The notes beneath the pieces are model-generated. The model worked only from the letters and a program-made list of their open reading frames with translations, did no database searches and was not told the DNA's origin. From Pseudomonas sp. C2B4 (lineage in GTDB: Bacteria > Pseudomonadota > Gammaproteobacteria > Pseudomonadales > Pseudomonadaceae), in contig NZ_JABFMU010000007.1 of assembly GCF_013359695.1 (NCBI RefSeq), positions 1-64,000 of the forward strand: a DNA stretch of 64,000 bases, in the 5' to 3' direction. Both the position numbers and the translations under genes were made by a program. Shown one piece after another: positions 1-7,859 of the stretch (position 1 is the stretch's first letter; each line of letters starts with the position of its first letter).

Positions 1-58
1 AGCAAAAAGCGGCATAAGCACCGTAAACGGTGTCCGGGATTACTTGACCAGTTCAGCC

Positions 59-205
59 TTTGTGGCGAGGGGATTTATCCCCGTTGGGTCGCGAAGCGGC
101 CCTGAATCTGTGTCTAAGGTGTATCAGATAAACCGCATTCACCGGATTTGCGACTGCTTCGCAGCCGAACGGGGATAAATCCCCTCGCCACAAAGGCTCG
201 CTCCC
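59..205. repeat. Inverted REP pair, GGGGATTTATCCCC family
   Basis: The left arm reads TTTGTGGCGAGGGGATTTAT and continues CCCCGTT. The right arm is its reverse complement, ending CCCCTCGCCACAAA near 194, followed by a short GGCTCGCTCCCACA remnant. Between the arms lie smaller GCGAAGC/GCTTCGC arms. This is a Pseudomonas REP doublet (BIME) of a different sequence family from most others in this window. It sits downstream of the fumarase terminator, and the first 58 bases of the window show no gene. Confidence 0.8.
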
Positions 206-229
206 ACAAAAGCCGGTGATGGGCCAATA

Positions 230-263
230 AAAAAGGCGACAGGGATAGCCCTGTCGCCTTTTT
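230..263 (-). terminator. Rho-independent terminator of fumarase gene
   Basis: A perfect 15-bp stem AAAAAGGCGACAGGG / CCCTGTCGCCTTTTT encloses the 4-nt loop ATAG. Read on the minus strand it lies 17 nt beyond the fumarase stop codon and ends in a U-run. The flanking A-run would also let it work from the other direction. Confidence 0.9.
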
Positions 264-280
264 CAGGTCAGTCGAGGTGC

Positions 281-1804
281 TTACTGCACTTCCACCGCCA
301 GGCTTTCACTGATCTTTTGCTGCCAGATGGCAGGACCGGTGATGTGTACCGACTCGCCCTTGCTGTCGACTGCAACAGTCACAGGCATGTCCTTGACGTC
401 GAACTCGTAGATCGCTTCCATCCCCAGTTCGGCGAACGCCACCACGCGGGATTTCTTGATCGCTTGCGCCACCAGGTAAGCCGCGCCGCCCACTGCCATC
501 AGGTAAACGGCTTTGTGGTCCTTGATCGCGTCGATGGCGGTCGGGCCGCGCTCGGATTTGCCGATCATGCCCAGCAGGCCGGTTTGCTCGAGGATCTGAC
601 GGGTGAACTTGTCCATCCGCGTTGCAGTGGTCGGACCGGCAGGGCCCACCACTTCTTCGCGCACCGGATCAACCGGGCCGACGTAATAGATGAAGCGGCC
701 TTTCAGGTCCACCGGCAAGGTTTCACCCTTGTTCAGCATCTCGACCATGCGCTTGTGCGCGGCGTCGCGACCGGTCAGCATCTTGCCGTTGAGCAGGACG
801 GTTTCGCCCGGCTTCCAGCTCTGCACTTCTTCCGGAGTCAGGGTGTCGAGGTTGACGCGACGGGCCGACGGGCCGGCTTCCCAGACGATTTCCGGATAGG
901 CGTCCAGCGGTGGCGCTTCCAGCGAGGCCGGGCCGGAACCGTCGAGCACGAAGTGCGCGTGACGGGTGGCGGCGCAGTTCGGGATCATGCACACCGGCAA
1001 CGAAGCGGCGTGGGTCGGGTAGTCCATGATCTTCACGTCGAGCACGGTGGTCAGGCCACCGAGGCCCTGGGCGCCGATGCCCAGCTGGTTGACCTTCTCG
1101 AACAGCTCCAGACGCATTTCTTCGATGCGGTTCTGTGGGCCGCGGGCTTTCAGCTCGTGGATGTCGATGGATTCCATCAACACTTCCTTGGCCATCACCG
1201 CGGCTTTCTCGGCGGTACCGCCGATGCCGATGCCGAGCATGCCCGGTGGGCACCAGCCGGCGCCCATGGTCGGAACGGTCTTGAGCACCCAGTCGACGAT
1301 CGAGTCGGACGGGTTGAGCATCGCCATTTTCGACTTGTTCTCGGAACCGCCGCCCTTGGCCGCCACGTCCACTTCCACGGTGTTGCCCGGAACGATGGAG
1401 TAGTGGATAACGGCCGGGGTGTTGTCCTTGGTGTTCTTGCGAGCGCCCGCCGGGTCGGCGAGGATCGAAGCGCGCAGGACGTTTTCCGGCAGGTTGTAGG
1501 CGCGACGCACGCCTTCGTTGATCATGTCGTCCAGGCTCATGGTCGCGCCATCCCAGCGCACGTCCATGCCCACACGGACAAACACGGTCACGATGCCGGT
1601 GTCCTGGCAGATCGGGCGGTGGCCGGTGGCGCACATGCGCGAGTTGATCAGGATCTGTGCCATGGAGTCACGGGCCGCTGGCGATTCTTCGCGCAGGTAG
1701 GCCTCGTGCATCGCCTGGATGAAATCCACGGGGTGGTAATAGGAAATGAACTGCAGGGCGTCGGCAACGCTCTGAATCAGGTCGTCTTGCTTGATCACGG
1801 TCAT
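281..1804 (-). CDS. fumA: Class I fumarate hydratase (iron-sulfur)
   Basis: Reversible hydration of fumarate to L-malate in the TCA cycle, cytosolic. The 507-residue chain has the FumA/FumB single-chain layout: an N-terminal alpha domain with the cluster cysteines (ICQDTG near residue 67, WCPPG near 190, PNCA near 285), then a C-terminal beta domain (residues about 340-507) containing the signature GPAGPTTATRMD. Three cysteines binding a 4Fe-4S cluster is the family norm. I chose the MTVIKQDD start because AGAGGAG lies just upstream; a frame-open start ten codons earlier lacks that support. The gene is divergent from the diguanylate cyclase and is followed by a clear terminator, so it is probably monocistronic. 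Class I fumarases are oxygen-sensitive and pseudomonads usually also carry fumC, which is not in this window. Confidence 0.95.
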   Translation of the reverse strand: MTVIKQDDLIQSVADALQFISYYHPVDFIQAMHEAYLREESPAARDSMAQILINSRMCATGHRPICQDTGIVTVFVRVGMDVRWDGATMSLDDMINEGVRRAYNLPENVLRASILADPAGARKNTKDNTPAVIHYSIVPGNTVEVDVAAKGGGSENKSKMAMLNPSDSIVDWVLKTVPTMGAGWCPPGMLGIGIGGTAEKAAVMAKEVLMESIDIHELKARGPQNRIEEMRLELFEKVNQLGIGAQGLGGLTTVLDVKIMDYPTHAASLPVCMIPNCAATRHAHFVLDGSGPASLEAPPLDAYPEIVWEAGPSARRVNLDTLTPEEVQSWKPGETVLLNGKMLTGRDAAHKRMVEMLNKGETLPVDLKGRFIYYVGPVDPVREEVVGPAGPTTATRMDKFTRQILEQTGLLGMIGKSERGPTAIDAIKDHKAVYLMAVGGAAYLVAQAIKKSRVVAFAELGMEAIYEFDVKDMPVTVAVDSKGESVHITGPAIWQQKISESLAVEVQ

Positions 1805-2107
1805 GAGTCGCGCTCCTCTAAAAGACGGGAACATTCAATAAGGTGCTTGCAGCTTGGGTGCATCGGTCGGTTGCAAGCACCTTTCAAGGCACGCCGGGCA
1901 TGCTGGCGCGACGCTAAAAAGGCGCGGCAGTATACCGCGCCTCGCTCAAGGGCACACGCGCCGGTAGTCAATCGTTGGTCGCATATCGGACAGTGGACTT
2001 GACGGCGGATGTTCGTCCCTGAAAATTGATTAGTCATTTATCGGCCGCGCCACTAAAGTGACATCCAGTCTGTAGAGTAGGACGCTCTATCAGTCTCCTT
2101 TCATTCG
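1805..2107. other. Divergent intergenic region fumA / diguanylate cyclase
   Basis: About 300 bases without a convincing gene. It contains the near-palindrome GGCGCGG-N7-CCGCGCC at 1921-1941, whose minus-strand centre reads TATACT and could be the fumarase -10 element; I see no good -35. A 78-codon minus-strand reading frame running into fumA lacks a family signature, and I did not call it. Confidence 0.4.
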
Positions 2108-3226
2108 GTGAGTCAACGATTGACCCATAACGCCATCCAGCGATTGCTAATCAAGCGTTTTTCCCTAGCGGCCGGCACCTACGCCCTGGCATTGCTATTG
2201 GTGTGGCTGGCGTTTTTTACCGGCCACTATCAGGACTCATTGGCGGGCATGGCCATGGGCAGCGCGCTGGTGGTGATCAGCCAGGCGGCCTTGTTCGCGG
2301 TGTTCTATTCCGGCTGCAATCTGCGTTTCGCCGACCCTAGCCTGACTGAAGCCCAAGTGTTGCTGGGGCTGGGTTGGCAAACCTGGCTGATTGCCCATCT
2401 GGATGATGCGCGCGGGGCGTTTCTGGTTTTTTATGTACTGATTTTGCTGTTCGGTCTGTTTCACCTGTCCCGACGCTCATTCCTGCGTTGTGCCTTACTG
2501 GTGTTCTTCAGTTTCAGCGCGATCACGCTGTGGGAGGGCTATCACTTCCAATTGCCCGATCCGGCACGGGCGGCGTTACAGGTTTGCGTGCTGTTGATCG
2601 TGCTGGTCTGGCTCGTGCTCTATGCCGGGTACGTCCAGGCCTCGCGTCACCGCATGCGTCAGCGGCGTTTTGCGCTGCAGGCGCACCAGGACACGCTGCG
2701 CGGGATGATGCGTCAGCTCGAAGACCTTGTCGCCACCGACGAATTGACCGGTCTCTTCAACCGCCGGCACTTTCTGCGCCTGGCTTCTCGCGAGCTCAAA
2801 GCCATGGATGCTGGCGTCATGCATGGCCTGGCGCTGATCGACCTCGACCATTTCAAACGCATCAATGACCTCCACGGCCATGCCGCTGGCGATCAGGTGC
2901 TGCAAGCCTTTGCCGGCGTGGCTACAGCTTGCTTGCGCGACGGTGACGTTCTGGCCCGTTACGGCGGCGAAGAGTTCGTGGTGCTGCTTCCTGATTGCGA
3001 TGCCGACAGTCTGACCTTGTGCTGCGAACGGCTGCGTATCGCGTTCACCGATGTCGAGTTGATTGGTTTGAATGTGCGTAACCTCAGCCTGTCCGCCGGC
3101 ATGACGCTGCTGGAGCAAGGTGACGATCTCGACGAGGCCTTGCAGCGGGCCGACCAGGCGCTGTATCGCGCCAAGCGCGACGGGCGCAACCGTTGCGCGG
3201 CGGCATGGGAAAACGTCGATGCCTGA
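2108..3226 (+). CDS. Membrane diguanylate cyclase (GGDEF), SadC-locus counterpart
   Basis: Synthesises cyclic di-GMP from two GTP at the inner membrane. The 372 residues split into about six hydrophobic helices (residues roughly 15-180), a short linker helix and a C-terminal GGDEF domain (about 205-368). The active-site motif reads RYGGEEF, with a functional GGEEF signature. RDGD five residues upstream matches the RxxD inhibitory site, so product feedback is expected. The start is GTG at 2108, without a strong ribosome site. The stop overlaps the next gene by 8 nt, implying translational coupling to the ferredoxin reductase. From memory, PAO1 has sadC between fumarase and the same ferredoxin reductase / enoyl-CoA hydratase / pykA genes, so this is the positional counterpart, although SadC there is longer (about 487 residues). 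No separate sensory domain is evident. Confidence 0.9.
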   Translation: MSQRLTHNAIQRLLIKRFSLAAGTYALALLLVWLAFFTGHYQDSLAGMAMGSALVVISQAALFAVFYSGCNLRFADPSLTEAQVLLGLGWQTWLIAHLDDARGAFLVFYVLILLFGLFHLSRRSFLRCALLVFFSFSAITLWEGYHFQLPDPARAALQVCVLLIVLVWLVLYAGYVQASRHRMRQRRFALQAHQDTLRGMMRQLEDLVATDELTGLFNRRHFLRLASRELKAMDAGVMHGLALIDLDHFKRINDLHGHAAGDQVLQAFAGVATACLRDGDVLARYGGEEFVVLLPDCDADSLTLCCERLRIAFTDVELIGLNVRNLSLSAGMTLLEQGDDLDEALQRADQALYRAKRDGRNRCAAAWENVDA

Positions 3227-4154
3227 GTTGCGCGTGGGCGACCGCCAGTGGTCGGTGGCGGCGGGCAGCAATCTGCTCGATGCCCTGAATCAGAACGGCG
3301 TGGCGGTGCCCTATAGTTGTCGCGCCGGCAGTTGCCATGCCTGCCTGGTGCAATGCGTGCAAGGACTGCCGAGCGACAGTCGCCCCGATGCCTTGAGCGC
3401 GGAGCAGCGTCAGCAAGGCTGGCGCCTGGCTTGCCAGTGCCAGGTGGTCGAGGACTTGCAGGTGCACACCTTCGACCCGCAACACGACGGCCGCCCGGCC
3501 GAGGTGGTTGCCGTCGATTGGTTGAGCGACAGCGTCCTGCGCCTGCGCCTGACTCCCCAGCGTCCGATGCGCTATAGCGCCGGGCAGCACCTGGTGTTGT
3601 GGGCAGGCAACATCGCGCGGCCGTATTCCCTCGCCAGCCTGCCGGAAGACGACCGTTTCCTTGAGTTCCACCTCGATTGTCGCCTGCCGGGGGAGTTCAG
3701 TGATGCGGCGCGCCAGCTGAAAATCGGCGATCCGATCCGCCTGGGCGAGTTGCGCGGGGGGGCCTTGCACTACGATCCGGACTGGCACGCCCGACCGCTG
3801 TGGCTGATGGCCTCCGGCACCGGGCTGGGGCCCTTGTTCGGCGTGCTGCGCGAAGCGATGCGCCAGGATCACCAGGGCGCTATCCGCGTCATTCACCTGG
3901 CCCATGATGCCAACGAGCATTATCTGGCCAAGCCGTTGCAGGCCATGGCGGCCAGCCGTCCGAACCTGAGTATCGAACTGTGGACTGCGGCCGAGTTGCC
4001 TGCGGCTTTGGCGCAACTGCGGCTTGTTTCACGGCAAACCCTGGCCCTACTCTGCGGAGCCCCCGACAGTGTCGATGCCTTTGCTCGGCGCTTGTACCTG
4101 GCGGGATTGCCGCGCAACCAACTGCTGGCCGATGTCTTCCTGCCCCGTGGTTGA
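3219..4154 (+). CDS. 2Fe-2S ferredoxin / FAD-NAD(P) reductase
   Basis: A one-chain electron-transfer flavoprotein of 311 residues. Residues 1-85 form a plant-type ferredoxin domain with cluster cysteines at 34, 39, 42 and 72 (CRAGSCHAC and LAC). Residues about 90-190 form the FAD domain with the RPYSLAS flavin motif. The rest is the NAD(P) domain with GTGLGP. Related to the reductase components of oxygenases (BenC/XylZ-like), but no oxygenase gene is nearby, so the electron acceptor is unknown. ATG at 3219 lies inside the end of the cyclase gene. The next gene begins 28 nt downstream, giving a likely three-gene unit. The longer open frame from 3120 would run deep into the cyclase and is not needed. 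Confidence 0.88.
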   Translation: MPELRVGDRQWSVAAGSNLLDALNQNGVAVPYSCRAGSCHACLVQCVQGLPSDSRPDALSAEQRQQGWRLACQCQVVEDLQVHTFDPQHDGRPAEVVAVDWLSDSVLRLRLTPQRPMRYSAGQHLVLWAGNIARPYSLASLPEDDRFLEFHLDCRLPGEFSDAARQLKIGDPIRLGELRGGALHYDPDWHARPLWLMASGTGLGPLFGVLREAMRQDHQGAIRVIHLAHDANEHYLAKPLQAMAASRPNLSIELWTAAELPAALAQLRLVSRQTLALLCGAPDSVDAFARRLYLAGLPRNQLLADVFLPRG

Positions 4155-4182
4155 GCGCTGACTTTCAGACGCGAGACCGACC

Positions 4183-4932
4183 ATGACCGATGCCATCCAG
4201 ATCGAACGCGAACGCGGCCTGCTCACGCTGCGCCTGAATCGCCCCGAGAAGAAAAACGCCCTTACCCGCGCCATGTACAGCCACCTGGCCGAAGCGCTGA
4301 AGCAGGCCGACAGCGACCCTGAAATCAATGCGGTGCTGATCACCGGTTCCAGCGAATGTTTCACCGCCGGCAACGACATCGCCGACTTCATCCAGCAACC
4401 TCCGGGCAACCTCGACAGCCCGGTATTCCAATTCATGCTCAACCTGTTCGAATGCCGCAAACCAGTGATCGCTGCCGTGGCCGGGGCTGCCGTGGGCATT
4501 GGCACGACGCTGTTGCTGCACTGCGACCTGGTGTACGTCAGTCGTGACGCGCGTTTGCGCATGCCGTTCGTCAACCTTGGCCTGTGTCCGGAATTCGGTT
4601 CCAGCCTGATCCTGCCGCGCCTGCTCGGGCAGGCCAAGGCCGCTGAGTTGTTGTTGCTCGGTGAAGGGTTCAATGGTGAGCAGGCGGCTGCGTGGGGCAT
4701 TGCGTCCGAGGCCTTGGGCAGTGGCGAAGAGGCCTTGGCCAGGGCGCGGGAGATGGCCCTGCGTTTCGAGTCGTTGCCGCCTGAGGCGGTACGCATCAGC
4801 AAGCAATTGATGAAAGCGTCGGATCGGGAGTTGCTGAGAAAGGTAATAGAGGAAGAGGGCGCGTTGTTTACCCAGCGGTTGCGTTCGCCGGAGGCGATGG
4901 CGGCGTTGGTGGGGTTTATCAACAGGCATTGA
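4183..4932 (+). CDS. Enoyl-CoA hydratase/isomerase family protein
   Basis: Crotonase-fold enzyme of 249 residues acting on an acyl-CoA. The two oxyanion-hole segments are recognisable: AGNDIADF (around residue 64) and AGAAVGIGTTLLLHCDLVY (around 100). At the catalytic positions the chain reads MPFVNLGLCPEFGSS: the second glutamate (PEFGSS) is present, while the position of the first crotonase glutamate is not an obvious Glu. That pattern is closer to delta3-delta2-enoyl-CoA isomerases (PaaG/ECI type) than to true hydratases. This is inference from the motif, and the substrate is unknown. Last gene of the cyclase / ferredoxin-reductase unit, converging on pyruvate kinase. Confidence 0.88.
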   Translation: MTDAIQIERERGLLTLRLNRPEKKNALTRAMYSHLAEALKQADSDPEINAVLITGSSECFTAGNDIADFIQQPPGNLDSPVFQFMLNLFECRKPVIAAVAGAAVGIGTTLLLHCDLVYVSRDARLRMPFVNLGLCPEFGSSLILPRLLGQAKAAELLLLGEGFNGEQAAAWGIASEALGSGEEALARAREMALRFESLPPEAVRISKQLMKASDRELLRKVIEEEGALFTQRLRSPEAMAALVGFINRH

Positions 4933-4953
4933 GAGTTGTGGTGAGTGTGCTGT

Positions 4954-5035
4954 CCTCTTCGCGAGCAGGCTCGCTCCCACAGTAGAGCGGTGTATGCCGT
5001 GCCATTGTGGGAGCGAGCCTGCTCGCGAAGAGGGC
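4954..5035. repeat. Inverted REP pair
   Basis: Arms CTCTTCGCGAGCAGGCTCGC (left) and its reverse complement (right), separated by about 24 nt, between the enoyl-CoA hydratase-family gene and the pyk terminator. Same family as the majority of REP pairs in this window. Confidence 0.85.
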
Positions 5036-5069
5036 AGCACTAACAACACAGCATCAGGACCAGAAACCA

Positions 5070-5101
5070 AAAAGCCCCGCCATTCACATGGCGGGGCTTT
5101 T
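5070..5101 (-). terminator. Terminator between converging genes (pyk)
   Basis: Stem AAAAGCCCCGCCAT / ATGGCGGGGCTTTT around a 4-nt loop, 20 nt beyond the pyruvate kinase stop. The A/T flanks make it plausible in both directions. Confidence 0.88.
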
Positions 5102-5121
5102 GCCTTTCAGCAACCGGTCAC

Positions 5122-6573
5122 TCAGACCTGAGGGTCGCCAACGTGCAGGATCTTCATGCCGTTGGTGCCGCCGGTGGTGTGGTAGCTGTCGCCCTTGGTC
5201 AGGATCACCCAGTCGCCTTTCTCCACCACGCCGCGCTTGACCAGTTCGTCGATGGCTTTCTGGCTGACTTCGTTCGGTGCCAGCGACGCCGGATCGAACG
5301 GAATGGTGTACACGCCACGGAACATCGCCGCGCGGGCCTGGGCTTCGCGGTGCGGGGTGAACGCGTAGATCGGCACCGAGGAGCGGATGCGCGACATGAT
5401 CAGCGGGGTGTAGCCGCTTTCGGTCAATGCGATGATCGCTTTCACACCCGGGAAGTGGTTGGCCGTGTACATGGTGGCCAGGGCGATGCTCTCGTCGCAA
5501 CGCTCGAACGTCTTGCCGATGCGGTGGCTGGAGGTCTTGCTGGTCGGGTGCTTTTCAGCGCCGATGCAGATGCGGGCCATGGCCTGCACCGCTTCCAGCG
5601 GATAGGCGCCGGCGGCGGACTCGGCCGAGAGCATTACCGCGTCGGTGTAGTCGAGCACGGCGTTGGCCACGTCGGACACTTCGGCGCGAGTCGGCATCGG
5701 GTTCTGGATCATCGACTCCATCATCTGGGTCGCGACAATCACCGCCTTGTTGTGGCGACGTGCATGCAGAATGATCTTCTTCTGAATGCCCACCAGCTCG
5801 GCGTCGCCGATTTCCACGCCCAGGTCACCACGGGCAACCATCACCGCGTCGGACGCCTGGATCAGGTCATCAAGGGTTTCGTCGTCGGCAACGGCTTCGG
5901 CACGTTCGATCTTCGCCACCAGCCAGGCAGTACCGCCGGCTTCGTCGCGCAATTGACGGGCGTATTGCATGTCGGCGGCATCACGCGGGAAGGAAACGGC
6001 CAGGTAATCCAGGTCCATTTCCGCAGCGAGCTTGATGTCGGCCTTGTCTTTCTCGGTCAGGGCCGGGGCGGTCAGGCCACCACCGCGACGGTTGATGCCT
6101 TTGTGGTCCGACAGCGGGCCGCCGATGGTCACGGTGCAGTGCAGTTCGGTGGCGGTGGCGGTATCGACGCGCATCACAACGCGACCGTCGTCGAGCAGCA
6201 GTTCGTCGCCCACGCCGCAGTCCTTGACCAGGTCCGGGTAGTCGATGCCGACCACTTGCTGGTTGCCTTCGGTCAGCGGATGGCTGGTGGAGAAGGTGAA
6301 TTGATCACCGATCTTCAGCTCGATACGCTTGTTGGCGAATTTGGCGATACGGATTTTCGGGCCTTGCAGGTCACCCAGCAGGGCGACGAAGCGGCCGTGC
6401 TTGGCGGCCAGGTCACGCACCAGCTTCGCGCGAGCCTTGTGCTCGTCGGGGGTGCCGTGGGAGAAGTTCAGGCGGGCGACGTCCAGGCCAGCCAGAATCA
6501 GCTGTTCGAGAACTTCCGGCGAGTTACTGGCCGGGCCAAGGGTAGCGACGATTTTGGTACGACGGACGGACAT
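5122..6573 (-). CDS. pykA: Pyruvate kinase
   Basis: Converts phosphoenolpyruvate and ADP to pyruvate and ATP, the last step of lower glycolysis; cytosolic tetramer. The 483 residues begin RRTKIVATLGPAS, as in the family, followed by the substrate motif NFSHG (around 37) and the active-site segment MVARGDLGVEI (around 246), with the C-terminal allosteric domain complete. CAGGAG lies just upstream of ATG at 6573. Synteny with fumarase, GGDEF, ferredoxin reductase and enoyl-CoA hydratase matches what I remember for PAO1 pykA (PA4329) rather than pykF. Single gene with its own terminator. Confidence 0.96.
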   Translation of the reverse strand: MSVRRTKIVATLGPASNSPEVLEQLILAGLDVARLNFSHGTPDEHKARAKLVRDLAAKHGRFVALLGDLQGPKIRIAKFANKRIELKIGDQFTFSTSHPLTEGNQQVVGIDYPDLVKDCGVGDELLLDDGRVVMRVDTATATELHCTVTIGGPLSDHKGINRRGGGLTAPALTEKDKADIKLAAEMDLDYLAVSFPRDAADMQYARQLRDEAGGTAWLVAKIERAEAVADDETLDDLIQASDAVMVARGDLGVEIGDAELVGIQKKIILHARRHNKAVIVATQMMESMIQNPMPTRAEVSDVANAVLDYTDAVMLSAESAAGAYPLEAVQAMARICIGAEKHPTSKTSSHRIGKTFERCDESIALATMYTANHFPGVKAIIALTESGYTPLIMSRIRSSVPIYAFTPHREAQARAAMFRGVYTIPFDPASLAPNEVSQKAIDELVKRGVVEKGDWVILTKGDSYHTTGGTNGMKILHVGDPQV

Positions 6574-6744
6574 GCAAAGACTCCTGAGTTCAAGCGCTGA
6601 GTGAGGCTACTATGCTCCGTGGGTGTAGTCATTGTTCGTTTGCACTACTTTTCAGTTTCTTTATTGAACGCGCCAACTTTGTGCCGGGCCGCCTGAAGAA
6701 TTCCGTCCACAGGTCGATACAGCGTTCAAGACAGGAGATCCCCC

Positions 6745-7128
6745 ATGCGATTCGTGCTCATTGCCGCCCTTGCCCTTAGTGTCGTAAGCGTCGCGGGCTG
6801 CACCCGTTTTTCCATGAACCATCATTTGAACCTTGCCTACAGCGCCTATGAGCGGGGCAACTGCGAGCAGGTCATGCTCGAATTGTCCAAGGTCGAACGC
6901 GCCAGCCGGGCGCGACCTTACGTCTGGCCGGAAGTGTCGATGATGCGCGGTCAGTGCCTGGAACGGCAGAAAATGTTCATCGATGCCGCCCAGACGTATC
7001 AATTCATCATCGCCTCGTACCCGCAAAGCGAGTACGCCTACCGCGCTCGTGCTCGCCTGGAAACTTTGCAGAGCCTGGGCCACTATCCGACCCGCAGTAC
7101 CGTGGCGGTGCGTCCGACGCAGTTCTGA
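6745..7128 (+). CDS. Small TPR-type lipoprotein
   Basis: A 127-residue protein with a lipoprotein signal peptide: hydrophobic stretch FVLIAALALSVVSV followed by the lipobox VAGC, so Cys19 should be lipidated. Residue +2 is Thr, not Asp, which predicts outer-membrane sorting by Lol. The mature part (NLAYSAYERGNCEQVMLELSKVE and AAQTYQFIIASYPQSEYAYRARARLE) has the alternating helix spacing of two tetratricopeptide repeats, resembling CpoB/BamD-type scaffolds. AGGAG lies before the ATG. Function unknown; peptidoglycan or envelope scaffolding is only a guess. Confidence 0.8.
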   Translation: MRFVLIAALALSVVSVAGCTRFSMNHHLNLAYSAYERGNCEQVMLELSKVERASRARPYVWPEVSMMRGQCLERQKMFIDAAQTYQFIIASYPQSEYAYRARARLETLQSLGHYPTRSTVAVRPTQF

Positions 7129-7371
7129 TGGCAACTGTCATCTCATGGCTGGCCGACCGGCGGTGGTGAGCTATAGTCGAATAATCCGGTCTGGAGCCTT
7201 GCCTCCGGACCGAGGCAACACCTGTGATCGGCAGGCGTAAGCGACAGCGGTTGATGGACTGTCGCACCGGGATCGGGGAGAGCGGGCCGCTCATGTCTGG
7301 AAATCAGCAGGCAGGCCTGTTCCGAAGCATTAGTGCGGCCCTGCTTAAGGGCCTTGCGTAGCGAATTCAGC

Positions 7372-7731
7372 ATGTTCACTGACCGCCGGATCGAGCGGCA
7401 TCAACTGCCGTATTTTCTGAAAGTGTTCAACAGCATCACCGACAAACCCATCGGCTATCTGGGCAACGTCTCCGCAGACGGGCTGATGCTGATCAGTCAA
7501 TTGCCGATGATGATCGGCGCAGACTTCGATTTGCGCCTCAAAATCCCCGCCAGCGATGGGTGCCAGCAGATCATCGACCTGCGGGCGTGTTGCCTGTGGT
7601 GCCACGAAGACGCCACCCCCCACCATTATGACGCCGGGTTCAGCCTGCAACGGGCACCGCCGGAATATGGGCAACTGGTGGAGGCGTTGAGGCAGTACTT
7701 CAGTTTTCAGACGTTGCCGGCGTCGGCCTGA
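7372..7731 (+). CDS. PilZ domain c-di-GMP-binding protein
   Basis: A 119-residue single-domain protein. The two c-di-GMP contact motifs are present: RRIER (RxxxR, residues about 4-8) and NVSADG ((D/N)xSxxG, around residue 31). It should therefore be a competent receptor, rather than the degenerate class of the type IV pilus protein PilZ. I chose ATG at 7372 over a GTG 13 codons upstream because the RxxxR motif normally sits within the first dozen residues. Output partner unknown. A c-di-GMP synthase lies about 4 kb upstream in the same window, but the genes are not in one operon. Confidence 0.82.
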   Translation: MFTDRRIERHQLPYFLKVFNSITDKPIGYLGNVSADGLMLISQLPMMIGADFDLRLKIPASDGCQQIIDLRACCLWCHEDATPHHYDAGFSLQRAPPEYGQLVEALRQYFSFQTLPASA

Positions 7732-7746
7732 GTGCAAGCATCAAAA

Positions 7747-7826
7747 GCTTCGCGAGCAGGCTCGCTCCCACAGTTTATCGGCGTGATTAACAACATCCCT
7801 GTGGGAGCGAGCCTGCTCGCGAAAGC
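7747..7826. repeat. Inverted REP pair
   Basis: Arms GCTTCGCGAGCAGGCTCGCT and the reverse complement of the same family, about 25 nt apart, between the converging PilZ and DUF58 genes. Confidence 0.85.
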
Positions 7827-7859
7827 GCCAGTGCAAACGATGCAAATCTGACAGGCAGA

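Noticed and set aside
1801..2037. 78-codon minus-strand frame before fumA (MTNQFSGTNIRR...)
   Set aside because: No family likeness; overlaps the fumA start and its probable promoter.
3120..3218. Longer start for the ferredoxin reductase
   Set aside because: Would place 33 unrelated residues before the ferredoxin domain, inside the cyclase gene.
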